Shown here in pieces: positions 1 through 5,365 of a stretch of 63,566 nt of DNA. The stretch's first letter is position 1; every line of letters begins with the position of its first letter. Below the pieces are notes generated by a model, which was not told the DNA's origin, searched no databases, and saw nothing but the letters and a program-made list of their open reading frames with translations. Origin of the DNA: a virus; IMG/VR virus record IMGVR_UViG_3300025832_000008, positions 1 through 63,566 of that record. One strand, written 5' to 3'. The translations under genes were made by a program, and so were the position numbers.

Positions 1-36
1 TTCCGTAGAAGACTTTGTTGCTTTTTTAGTTGCCAT
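1..36 (-). CDS. 5' end of the 97-aa early paralog (partial, cut by window edge)
   Basis: The leftward frame starting at ATG 36 encodes MATKKATKSSTE and runs off the window edge. The intact gene is at 58418-58711 in the right copy. It belongs to the RFVIRKSLIG family of early proteins and has an extra basic N-terminus. Confidence 0.85.
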   Translation of the reverse strand, partial: MATKKATKSSTE

Positions 37-64
37 TTGACTGTTTATTTAATTGATTTATAAG

Positions 65-99
65 ATATTATATATATTGCTTCGTTTTAAATCTGCAAG
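65..99 (-). promoter_or_regulatory. Early phage promoter motif (a)
   Basis: Read leftward it is TTGCAG, then 20 bases containing AAACGAAG, then TATAATAT. It matches the consensus CAG-N20-TATAWTAA shared by 14 sites. It lies about 30 bp upstream of the ATG at 36, so it should drive the 97-aa gene. Confidence 0.75.
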
Positions 100-150
100 T
101 GCTCACTTTGCGCTTGGTTAAGTTTATTATATTTAATTATTTAAATTATA

Positions 151-186
151 GGTTATTATATATATCACTTCGTTAAGAATCTGCGA
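151..186 (-). promoter_or_regulatory. Early phage promoter motif (b), no gene directly downstream
   Basis: Read leftward: CGCAG, 20 bases with TTAACGAAG, then TATAATAA. It is followed on the upstream side by GTGTATAGCA. Only about 50 bp separate it from promoter (a), and no ORF fits between them. The two therefore look like tandem promoters, or motif (b) starts a very short untranslated RNA. Confidence 0.7.
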
Positions 187-211
187 GTGTATAGCACTTC
201 GTGCTAATAAT

Positions 212-285
212 ACTTTGAAGTGATCAATAAAAAGTGTGACGTAGGGTGGAGTATACTCTTCCAACCCCTATTTCACTGGTCGGCC
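212..285 (-). ncRNA. Structured 3' element, copy 1 (terminator-like, covarying with copy 2)
   Basis: It lies just downstream of the 67-aa leftward gene. Read leftward, GTGA and TAGGG pair with CCCTA and TCAC around an inner GAGTATACTC palindrome, followed by ACTTTTTATT and a small ACTTCAAAGT hairpin. Copy 2 at 1045-1130 keeps the fold with paired changes: the outer T-A pair of the TAGG stem becomes C-G, and the third pair of the small hairpin also changes from T-A to C-G. The U-rich tail fits a terminator, but conservation between copies suggests a specific RNA element. Confidence 0.6.
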
Positions 286-311
286 TACTTAGCGAGTGTA
301 TAGCAGAGTGC

Positions 312-515
312 TTACCTTATCCAGCCATCACCATAACCGGTGATTGCTCTAACCCACTTGTAGCTTTTCTCGCCACTTTCTGGATAATCAACTCTCTCGC
401 AACCGCTTCGAAAGTCGTAGTTAAACACTACAGAATCTCTTTTTAAGAGCATTCTACATATATAGAGACCACTATAATTGAATAGTATCTCTAAGTTGTA
501 CCTTACATTCTTCAT
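312..515 (-). CDS. Early hypothetical protein, 67 aa
   Basis: Function not recognised. It is a small protein rich in aromatic and charged residues, starting MKNVRYN and ending GYGDGWIR. It is preceded by early promoter (c) at 551-583 and followed by the structured element at 212-285, so it is a self-contained unit. The right-hand copy (59010-59213) differs at three residues (L8V, E9A, E46Q), whereas the other duplicated proteins are identical. The rightward ORF on the opposite strand is a shadow. Confidence 0.7.
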   Translation of the reverse strand: MKNVRYNLEILFNYSGLYICRMLLKRDSVVFNYDFRSGCERVDYPESGEKSYKWVRAITGYGDGWIR

Positions 516-550
516 AATAATTGGTATTTAATTGATTAATTTATTTGAAT

Positions 551-583
551 TGTTATATAACTTACTTCGTCAAGTGTCTGTGA
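551..583 (-). promoter_or_regulatory. Early phage promoter motif (c)
   Basis: Divergent member of the set: ACAG, 20 bases with TTGACGAAG, then TATAACAA. The spacing is conserved. It lies 36 bp upstream of the ATG at 515. Confidence 0.65.
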
Positions 584-594
584 GTTAAAACACC

Positions 595-615
595 CGCCAA
601 GCACGTTACTTGGCG
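595..615 (-). terminator. Hairpin downstream of the 106-aa gene
   Basis: CGCCAAG pairs with CTTGGCG across a 7-base loop, and the leftward strand continues GGTGTTTTAA. A short U-run makes it a plausible intrinsic terminator. Confidence 0.55.
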
Positions 616-626
616 AGTGTGTAGCA

Positions 627-947
627 CTATGATACTTTATTGTACCATATTTGCTTCAATTCTGATTCTATGTCTTCTGCACTAGCATTATCAAGTTCAT
701 CATTAAGTAGATCACCTAAGTAATTTCTTCTTGGTTCAACTTGTGAGCTGTATAGTGCTATCACTTTGTACATCTCTTCATAGTCAGGGATGTCTTGATC
801 TGGTGATTTCACCCAATACTTGTCTTCACTGTTGTCTTGATCATGAGTGACACAGAAAATAAATTCTTGTAGTCTCTCAAACTCTTCACCCCAAATAGTC
901 TTCACTAATTTAGAGTATGTTTCATAGTTAAATTCCTTCTTTGTCAT
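627..947 (-). CDS. Early hypothetical protein, 106 aa, acidic
   Basis: Unrecognised acidic protein (MTKKEFNYETYSKL...) with many Asp/Glu residues and a probable helical C-terminus. It is transcribed from early promoter (d) and followed by a hairpin terminator, so it sits alone as one cassette. Small acidic early proteins often bind host proteins, but nothing in the sequence identifies a target. Confidence 0.75.
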   Translation of the reverse strand: MTKKEFNYETYSKLVKTIWGEEFERLQEFIFCVTHDQDNSEDKYWVKSPDQDIPDYEEMYKVIALYSSQVEPRRNYLGDLLNDELDNASAEDIESELKQIWYNKVS

Positions 948-972
948 GAGTATTAAAATTAATTGATTTACA

Positions 973-1009
973 GGTTATTATATAATTTACTTCGTCAAGA
1001 ATCTGCAAG
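973..1009 (-). promoter_or_regulatory. Early phage promoter motif (d)
   Basis: TTGCAG, 20 bases with TTGACGAAG, then TATAATAA, 26 bp upstream of the ATG at 947. The GTGTATAGCA word lies immediately on its upstream side (1015-1024). Confidence 0.78.
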
Positions 1010-1044
1010 AAACGAGTGTATAGCATTACACTTACAATGACAAC

Positions 1045-1130
1045 ACCTTGAGGTGACGATGTGAATTGACATACAAAAGTATGACGCAGGTCGGAGTATA
1101 CTCTTCTGACCCCTGTCTCACTGGTCAGCC
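1045..1130 (-). ncRNA. Structured 3' element, copy 2
   Basis: This is a paralog of 212-285, downstream of the 128-aa gene. The core GAAGAGTATACTCC is identical. The flanking stems differ by compensatory changes (CAGG/CCTG here, TAGG/CCTA in copy 1; the small hairpin is ACC/GGT here, ACT/AGT in copy 1). The tail is ACTTTTGTAT. It may be a terminator or a conserved structured RNA. Confidence 0.6.
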
Positions 1131-1160
1131 TTTAAACTTAGTATGTTAGAGAGTGGTTAT

Positions 1161-1547
1161 TTACTTAGGTAAATCACCATCCAGCCACCATTCAAAAGCA
1201 ATTTGCTTTGCTACCACATACATCAGAGCATCATAAGGTGTATAACCTTCTTCAAACTCCCAGCCATTGTAAGTTTCACACCCGAGTAACTCTAAACAAG
1301 AGATTTTGTCAAGGTGATCAAGCAGCAGTGGATCGTGGTGGTCGGTGACGTGTGTTAGAAGCGTCATACTCTCTTCCATATACTCATGAGCTTCGCTTTT
1401 ATCACTTACTCCTTCAAAGTCATACTCAGGGTGTATATATGCCACTTGCATATCATACCCATTTAACTGAGCGTCTAGTTGATACTCATCTGGTGAACCT
1501 TTCACCGATACGAGTATATCATTTTTAGTGTTACTACAATTTTCCAT
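1161..1547 (-). CDS. Early hypothetical protein, 128 aa, acidic
   Basis: Unrecognised, strongly acidic protein with a His/Asp-rich centre (THVTDHHDPLLLDHLD) and a Trp-containing C-terminus (EWWLDGDLPK). It lacks an early promoter motif of its own. It is probably expressed by read-through from the 61-aa gene upstream, whose hairpin at 1584-1607 has a poor U-tract. The structured element at 1045-1130 follows it. Confidence 0.72.
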   Translation of the reverse strand: MENCSNTKNDILVSVKGSPDEYQLDAQLNGYDMQVAYIHPEYDFEGVSDKSEAHEYMEESMTLLTHVTDHHDPLLLDHLDKISCLELLGCETYNGWEFEEGYTPYDALMYVVAKQIAFEWWLDGDLPK

Positions 1548-1583
1548 AATATATAAAATTAAATTGGTTACTTGTTTAAATTA

Positions 1584-1607
1584 GAGGACGCTCTTGCGAG
1601 CATCCTC
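1584..1607 (-). terminator. Hairpin between the 61-aa and 128-aa genes
   Basis: GAGGATGCTCGCAAGAGCGTCCTC folds into a long stem with a GCAA-type tetraloop. The leftward continuation TAATTT is a weak U-tract. It is likely a partial terminator that allows some expression of the next gene. Confidence 0.6.
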
Positions 1608-1615
1608 ATTAGTTG

Positions 1616-1801
1616 TTATTTAGTAAAATAGGTGAGTCCTTTGTAGTTGATATAACTACTAATTCCTTCGCCACCTGTTGAAGTATTAATACAACCAAAT
1701 TTCTTTGGTATATTATTTAAGTCAAAATGCTCGAATTTTACTCCGTTTAGTCGAATTGCTTTCTTGAAAACAGTTTGACTGTTAAATTTAATAACGCTCA
1801 T
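1616..1801 (-). CDS. Early protein, 61 aa, paralog of 55265-55450
   Basis: Unrecognised. It shares the pattern KFNS-T-FKK-I-LNG-KFEHFDL-IP-KFGC...INYKGLTY with the 61-aa protein at 55265-55450, so the phage carries two diverged copies. It is driven by early promoter (e). The conserved Cys and the aromatic C-terminus suggest a small folded domain. Confidence 0.8.
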   Translation of the reverse strand: MSVIKFNSQTVFKKAIRLNGVKFEHFDLNNIPKKFGCINTSTGGEGISSYINYKGLTYFTK

Positions 1802-1847
1802 AATAATTAATTGGTTTTAATTTATATATAAATAATTTTATATATAA

Positions 1848-1883
1848 ATTAATATATAAATCACTTCGTTAAGAATCTGCAAG
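1848..1883 (-). promoter_or_regulatory. Early phage promoter motif (e)
   Basis: TTGCAG, 20 bases with TTAACGAAG, then TATATTAA, 47 bp upstream of the ATG at 1801. The GTGTATAGCA word is close by on the upstream side. Confidence 0.78.
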
Positions 1884-1952
1884 AAATTCGCTGGTTTCTT
1901 TGCGAGTGTATAGCACTTTTTTACAGGTATTGGTTAAGGTGGTGGACGATGT

Positions 1953-1985
1953 AAAAAAAAAGGACAGCCTTGCGGCCATCCTTTT
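1953..1985 (-). terminator. Intrinsic terminator of the 75-aa cassette 1
   Basis: Read leftward: AAGGATGGCC-GCAA-GGCTGTCCTT followed by a run of T. A strong stem with a tetraloop and U-tract placed right after the stop codon. Confidence 0.9.
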
Positions 1986-1991
1986 GTTGGT

Positions 1992-2219
1992 TTATGACTT
2001 AGTTACTGATTCACATCCTCTAGCAAATGCTGGAACAGCATTAGTGTTGGTGTAATTTTTGTACTTGGCAAAGCATTCCATACCCTCAAATTTAACCTTA
2101 AAGGTGTTATACACTTCATCATGATCATACTTCCAATTTTCACCTTTTTTGTTGGTAAATTCAATAATTTCACCTTTACCAATTAGTGACTTTCTAATAA
2201 CAAATCTGTTGGTTTTCAT
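1992..2219 (-). CDS. RFVIRKSLIG-family early protein, paralog 1 (75 aa)
   Basis: Member of a four-gene phage family (58418-58711, 1992-2219, 2393-2620, 2878-3105). Shared pattern: RFVIRKSLIG, an FTN-KG segment, YDHDEVYN, FE-M-CF-KY-NYTNTNAVPAFAR, ending SVTKS. It looks like a compact alpha/beta domain with one invariant Cys. It has its own promoter (f) and its own strong terminator. Function unknown. The amplification and separate expression signals suggest that a large amount of product is needed early. Confidence 0.88.
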   Translation of the reverse strand: MKTNRFVIRKSLIGKGEIIEFTNKKGENWKYDHDEVYNTFKVKFEGMECFAKYKNYTNTNAVPAFARGCESVTKS

Positions 2220-2270
2220 AATAATAAAAATTAAATAAAATAAATTAAAAATTAAATAAATTAAATATAA

Positions 2271-2306
2271 ATTATTATATATTTAAACTCGTTAAGAATC
2301 TGCAAG
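2271..2306 (-). promoter_or_regulatory. Early phage promoter motif (f)
   Basis: TTGCAG, 20 bases with TTAACGAG, then TATAATAA, about 50 bp upstream of the ATG at 2219. GTGTATAGCA is fused to its upstream edge. Confidence 0.8.
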
Positions 2307-2353
2307 AGTGTATAGCAGCTTGCTGCTAAATAATATATACGATATATGCAGAT

Positions 2354-2385
2354 GAAAAAAAGGGATACCCTTTCGGATATCCCTT
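2354..2385 (-). terminator. Intrinsic terminator of 75-aa cassette 2
   Basis: AAGGGATATCC-GAAA-GGGTATCCCTT followed by seven T on the leftward strand. A textbook intrinsic terminator. Confidence 0.9.
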
Positions 2386-2392
2386 GTGCTAC

Positions 2393-2620
2393 TTACGATT
2401 TTTTCACGCTTGGCAGCTGGCGAGCAAAAGCAGGCACCGCGTTTGTGTTCGTATAATTTTTATACTTAGCGAAGCACGGCATAGCTTCAAATTTGCTCTT
2501 GTGAGCGTTATAAACTTCATCATGATCATACGACCAGGTTTCACCCTTTTTGTTAGTGAACTCGATGGTTTCACTTTGACCAATTAATGACTTTCTGATA
2601 ACAAATCTGTTAGTTTTCAT
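2393..2620 (-). CDS. RFVIRKSLIG-family early protein, paralog 2 (75 aa)
   Basis: Closest to paralogs 1 and 3 (YDHDEVYNAHKSKFEAMPCFAKYKNYTNTNAVPAFAR as a pattern over residues 30-66). The codons are visibly GC-richer (GCG, ACC, CTC) than those of neighbouring genes, as for a highly expressed gene. Its ~60-base 5' leader (2621-2680) is nearly identical to that of paralog 3, so the whole cassette was duplicated. The rightward ORF on the other strand is a shadow. Confidence 0.88.
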   Translation of the reverse strand: MKTNRFVIRKSLIGQSETIEFTNKKGETWSYDHDEVYNAHKSKFEAMPCFAKYKNYTNTNAVPAFARQLPSVKKS

Positions 2621-2758
2621 AACATGTTGGTTTGTGTTAATAATTATAGTTAATTTGAATAATTATTAACTGGTTTATAAATAATATTTAAAAGAACTGA
2701 TATATATATAAAAATAATAAAGGTTTAATTTTTTATATTATTATTTTAAAATATATAA

Positions 2759-2792
2759 ATTAATATATATTTAAACTCGTTAAGAATCTGTA
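2759..2792 (-). promoter_or_regulatory. Early phage promoter motif (g)
   Basis: ATACAG, 20 bases with TTAACGAG, then TATATTAA. It lies about 140 bp upstream of the ATG at 2620, giving a long AT-rich leader. Confidence 0.75.
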
Positions 2793-2840
2793 TAGCATTT
2801 GCAGCTTGCTGCAATAAAATGAGTAGATAAAAAGAAGAGT

Positions 2841-2875
2841 AAAAAAAAGGGACAGCCTCTCGGCTATCCCCTTTT
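2841..2875 (-). terminator. Intrinsic terminator of 75-aa cassette 3
   Basis: GGGGATAGCC-GAGA-GGCTGTCCC followed by eight T on the leftward strand, immediately after the stop codon at 2878. Confidence 0.9.
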
Positions 2876-2877
2876 GA

Positions 2878-3105
2878 TTAGGACTTGGTAACGCTTGGCA
2901 GTTCGCGAGCGAATGCAGGCACCGTGTTCGTGTTAGTATAGTTCTTATACTTGGCGAAGCAAGGCATGCTTTCGAACTTGCTCTTGTGAGCGTTATACAC
3001 TTCGTCGTGATTGTAAGACCAGGTTTGACCCTGTTTGTTGGTGAACTCAATCACTTCATTCTTACCTATTAACGACTTTCTAATAACGAATCTGTTAGTT
3101 TTCAT
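2878..3105 (-). CDS. RFVIRKSLIG-family early protein, paralog 3 (75 aa)
   Basis: Third tandem cassette of the family and the first leftward gene after the divergent control region. It shares the family pattern, here with YNHDEVYN and TNTNTVPAFAR. Codons are GC-enriched relative to the genome (TTCGCGAGCG, GGCACCGTG on the opposite strand). It has its own promoter (h), a long leader and a strong terminator. Function unknown. Confidence 0.88.
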   Translation of the reverse strand: MKTNRFVIRKSLIGKNEVIEFTNKQGQTWSYNHDEVYNAHKSKFESMPCFAKYKNYTNTNTVPAFARELPSVTKS

Positions 3106-3230
3106 AACATGTTGGTTTTATGTTAATAATTATAGATTGTTTTGATAATTATTAACTGGTTTAAAATAAATTTTAATTTTTAATAAAATAATAAAATTAA
3201 ATTTTTATATTATTATTTTATTTTTATATA

Positions 3231-3264
3231 AATTATTATATAAATTTGCTCGTTAAGAATCTGT
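3231..3264 (-). promoter_or_regulatory. Early phage promoter motif (h), first leftward promoter
   Basis: ATACAG, 20 bases with TTAACGAG, then TATAATAA, about 125 bp upstream of the ATG at 3105. TGTATAGCA overlaps its upstream edge. Confidence 0.77.
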
Positions 3265-3442
3265 ATAGCATTTTATTTATATTATTTATACCATACTACC
3301 GGGGAAAAGGTGAAATACTTAGTAGATATTATATAAAACCCAAAAAAATTTACGAAAAACTCTATAAAACAGGGGGACCCCTTTCGTTTCAAAAAACTTT
3401 CTTTTTTATTTTTTTATTTTCAAAATAAGGTATTATACAAAT

Positions 3443-3482
3443 ACTCTCTACATCTAAGTACTCTCTACAAACACTCTCTACA
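3443..3482. repeat. Three direct repeats of ACTCTCTACA
   Basis: Exact 10-mers begin at 3443, 3460 and 3473, just upstream of the operator. The first pair is 17 bp apart and the second 13 bp. They are candidate regulator or initiator binding sites. Confidence 0.75.
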
Positions 3483-3489
3483 AAAAAAA

Positions 3490-3536
3490 GTGTGACAATA
3501 GCCTTATAGATAGTATAGTAGGGGGCTAATGTCATA
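3490..3536. promoter_or_regulatory. Inverted-repeat operator, copy 1
   Basis: TGTGACAATAGCC and GGGGCTAATGTCATA form inverted arms around an AT-rich centre (TAGATAGTATAGTA). Related copies lie at 50972-51018 and 58111-58158. This one abuts the TAGTTTTG box that precedes the late operon. Confidence 0.7.
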
Positions 3537-3543
3537 GTTTTGA
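3536..3543 (+). promoter_or_regulatory. Candidate late promoter -7 box (TAGTTTTG)
   Basis: Matches TAnnTTTG, the Bacteroidota housekeeping -7 element, 48 bp upstream of the first late gene's preferred ATG. I see no clear -33 TTG at the usual distance, so an activator or the phage sigma factor may be involved. Confidence 0.45.
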
Positions 3544-3591
3544 ATATCTTCGTTAATGTGTAAGTATATAAGTATAATAAAAACAGTTACA

Positions 3592-4389
3592 ATGCAAACA
3601 TGGTTAAATAGAAAGATCCAGGGTCCTCGTCAAGTTGGTGGAGGTGATAAGAAAAAAGGTGGTGTAAAACCTTATGTAACATATGACCGTGACGACCCAA
3701 GGATTCAGTCGCACAGTGATAGTTTAGCTTCATATAATAATAGTAATAATGAATATTATGAACAATTTAAGTATGAGGATGATAGGAACAGGGCTGGAGA
3801 GGCAGAGTATCAAAGTAGACTTTCTGATGAGGACAGGGAATGGCAAAGGGCAAGAGGCGTTGAGCGTAAGCCCGAACCTTTACTAAGTAAGCAAGAAATT
3901 ATTTCAAGGGGTAGAAAATGGGCAGAGCCTGTTACCAATGTAAAGTATGCTTCAGATGGAGGAGACCCGTCTAAAAAGCGGCATTATATGAATTATACAC
4001 CCCCTACGGCCACTACTAGGCCAGCGGGTGTAGTAGGCCCTGGAACTCCTGGATATAGTAGTATGAAAAATAAATCAATAAAACCAACTTCTTTTATACA
4101 ATCAGATGGGTATGTGAAGGCGGTTTTTTTTGATAAACCTAAACAGGAAGTAATACTTAAGGGTTTAGAAAAGATGCCTATACTTAAAGGTAGTAGTAAG
4201 TTAGCATCTCCGAAAATTATTGATAGAAAATTAACGTCTAGAAAATTCACTACATCTCTATACAATCCCAATCCTAAAAAAAATAGTGCGGATTATAAAA
4301 AATATGGAGAAGTAAATTTTGGAGATAGAAGAGGTAACAAAGTATTGAATAAAGACCAATTTGTTAGCTTTGAGAAGTTTAAAAAATAA
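3592..4389 (+). CDS. Probable virion-associated protein, QTWLNRK family member 1 (265 aa)
   Basis: First gene of the late operon. I chose the ATG at 3592 over the upstream one at 3556 because the protein then begins MQTWLNRKIQGPRQVG, matching the start of the next gene. The rest is hydrophilic, basic and low in hydrophobic residues, so probably disordered or extended. Function not recognised. The shared N-terminus could be a targeting or assembly tag. Confidence 0.75.
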   Translation: MQTWLNRKIQGPRQVGGGDKKKGGVKPYVTYDRDDPRIQSHSDSLASYNNSNNEYYEQFKYEDDRNRAGEAEYQSRLSDEDREWQRARGVERKPEPLLSKQEIISRGRKWAEPVTNVKYASDGGDPSKKRHYMNYTPPTATTRPAGVVGPGTPGYSSMKNKSIKPTSFIQSDGYVKAVFFDKPKQEVILKGLEKMPILKGSSKLASPKIIDRKLTSRKFTTSLYNPNPKKNSADYKKYGEVNFGDRRGNKVLNKDQFVSFEKFKK

Positions 4390-4394
4390 ATAAC

Positions 4395-5081
4395 ATGATG
4401 AGACAAACATGGTTAAATAGAAAAATAAATGGTCCTCGTCAAGTTGGTGAAGGTGTTAAACCTTATATAGCTAAAGACGATGCTGACTACGCTAAACGAA
4501 CACAAATGTATAATGATAGCTTAGCTGCGCACAATGCAACAGAGAATATTATCAATACTTTGAGAACCCCTAATATGATTGTCGATGATAATCCATATAC
4601 GGATCATAATTATTATACAAATGTAGAAGGTAGTACAGGTGACCTCAATAGTAAGCCATATGAATCTTATAGTGGTGTTAAGGGTGTTGCTCAAGATATT
4701 AAGACATTAAAGAGAACAGATAAGAGCTTAGGTAATACAGAGTCTGTTAAGAGTAAGATATATTATGATGGTGGAGGTGTAGGTCGTAGCCGTCACCGCT
4801 ATTCTACATTTGAATTACCGTATCGTCCAAAACCTAAGCAACCTATAGAAAGTAATAGATCTGATATGGCTAAAATGCCTACAAAAAAAGCTGCATTGTC
4901 ATCATCACAAAATAATAGCACTGTAAAATCTCGTGCACCAAAATACAATAAGCCATATAAGACTACATCTGGAAGCGATAAAAATTACGCTACAATTAAT
5001 AGATCAGATGGTACAGGTAATAAGAATTTAAGTAAGAATGAATACAATGCAGAGATGCGTTTATTTAAAAATAAAAAATAA
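4395..5081 (+). CDS. Probable virion-associated protein, QTWLNRK family member 2 (228 aa)
   Basis: Begins MMRQTWLNRKINGPRQVGEG and shares its first ~22 residues, plus a KPY motif, with the preceding protein; the remainder is unrelated or highly diverged. It is hydrophilic and Ser/Asn/Lys-rich. The stop overlaps the start of the next gene (TAATGG). Function unknown. Confidence 0.75.
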   Translation: MMRQTWLNRKINGPRQVGEGVKPYIAKDDADYAKRTQMYNDSLAAHNATENIINTLRTPNMIVDDNPYTDHNYYTNVEGSTGDLNSKPYESYSGVKGVAQDIKTLKRTDKSLGNTESVKSKIYYDGGGVGRSRHRYSTFELPYRPKPKQPIESNRSDMAKMPTKKAALSSSQNNSTVKSRAPKYNKPYKTTSGSDKNYATINRSDGTGNKNLSKNEYNAEMRLFKNKK

Positions 5082-5365
5082 TGGCACAGAAATTAAGTCA
5101 GAAAGCAAAGGCGGCTAAAGCTAAAAGAGATTTAGCGGCTGCTCTGACGCCTCGTAGAAGAAAGATGAAGGCTGCAAATCAGAATCGTAGAAGAGCGAAG
5201 CTTAAGAGCTTAACTGAAAAGTTTAATTCCGCTTCAGAAGCTAAGGCTTGGTTATCTGATAGAGATTGGGATCATGAAGATAGAAGATGGGAGTTGAAGG
5301 GCAAGAACAGAGGCAATGATGGTAATGGAACTAAGTCCGAAGGAAACAAAAAATATAAAGCGTAA
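5081..5365 (+). CDS. Small highly basic protein, 94 aa
   Basis: Very rich in Lys/Arg/Ala at the N-terminus (AKAAKAKRDL, TPRRRKMK, NRRRAK), then a Trp-containing acidic-basic tail. It is likely to bind nucleic acid or pack into the virion, but matches no family I recognise. It is coupled by overlapping stop/start codons to both neighbours. Confidence 0.7.
   Translation: MAQKLSQKAKAAKAKRDLAAALTPRRRKMKAANQNRRRAKLKSLTEKFNSASEAKAWLSDRDWDHEDRRWELKGKNRGNDGNGTKSEGNKKYKA

Larger units (their letters stand above)
3106..3591. other. Divergent control region between leftward early and rightward late genes
   Basis: About 490 bp without a convincing gene. It holds the leader and promoter (h) of the leftward cassette, a very AT-rich stretch around a GGGGGACCCC palindrome (~3371-3382), three direct repeats of ACTCTCTACA (3443, 3460, 3473), an inverted-repeat operator (3490-3536) and a TAGTTTTG box (3536-3543) matching the Bacteroidota -7 element. 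It could be a switch region and could also hold an origin. Confidence 0.6.
1..4868. repeat. Left copy of the ~4.9 kb end repeat
   Basis: This stretch recurs at 58676-63566. Alignment by eye gives an offset of 58675 up to about position 200 and 58698 afterwards, because the right copy carries 23 extra bases. Substitutions are visible at 125, 303, 360, 380 and in a cluster at 486-499. From about 500 to 4868 I saw no difference. It is either the overlap of a circular or circularly permuted genome, or a true long terminal repeat. The concentration of differences at one edge favours an assembly overlap of two strain variants. Confidence 0.93.

Noticed and set aside
246-446. Rightward 66-aa ORF (also at 58944-59144)
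   Set aside because: It lies opposite the 67-aa leftward gene and the structured element. It has no leader or partner genes, and promoters in this area all point leftward.
2384-2587. Rightward 67-aa ORF and leftward 96-aa ORF at 2760-3050
   Set aside because: Both are shadows of the RFVIRKSLIG-family genes. Their translations are compositionally odd and run through the terminators.
3246-3428. Rightward 60-aa ORF in the divergent control region
   Set aside because: Low-complexity Phe/Lys translation from AT-rich regulatory DNA, with no conserved feature. The region is better explained by promoter, direct repeats and operator.
3443-3482. CRISPR array
   Set aside because: Only three 10-bp repeats with short uneven spacing and no cas genes; better read as regulator sites.
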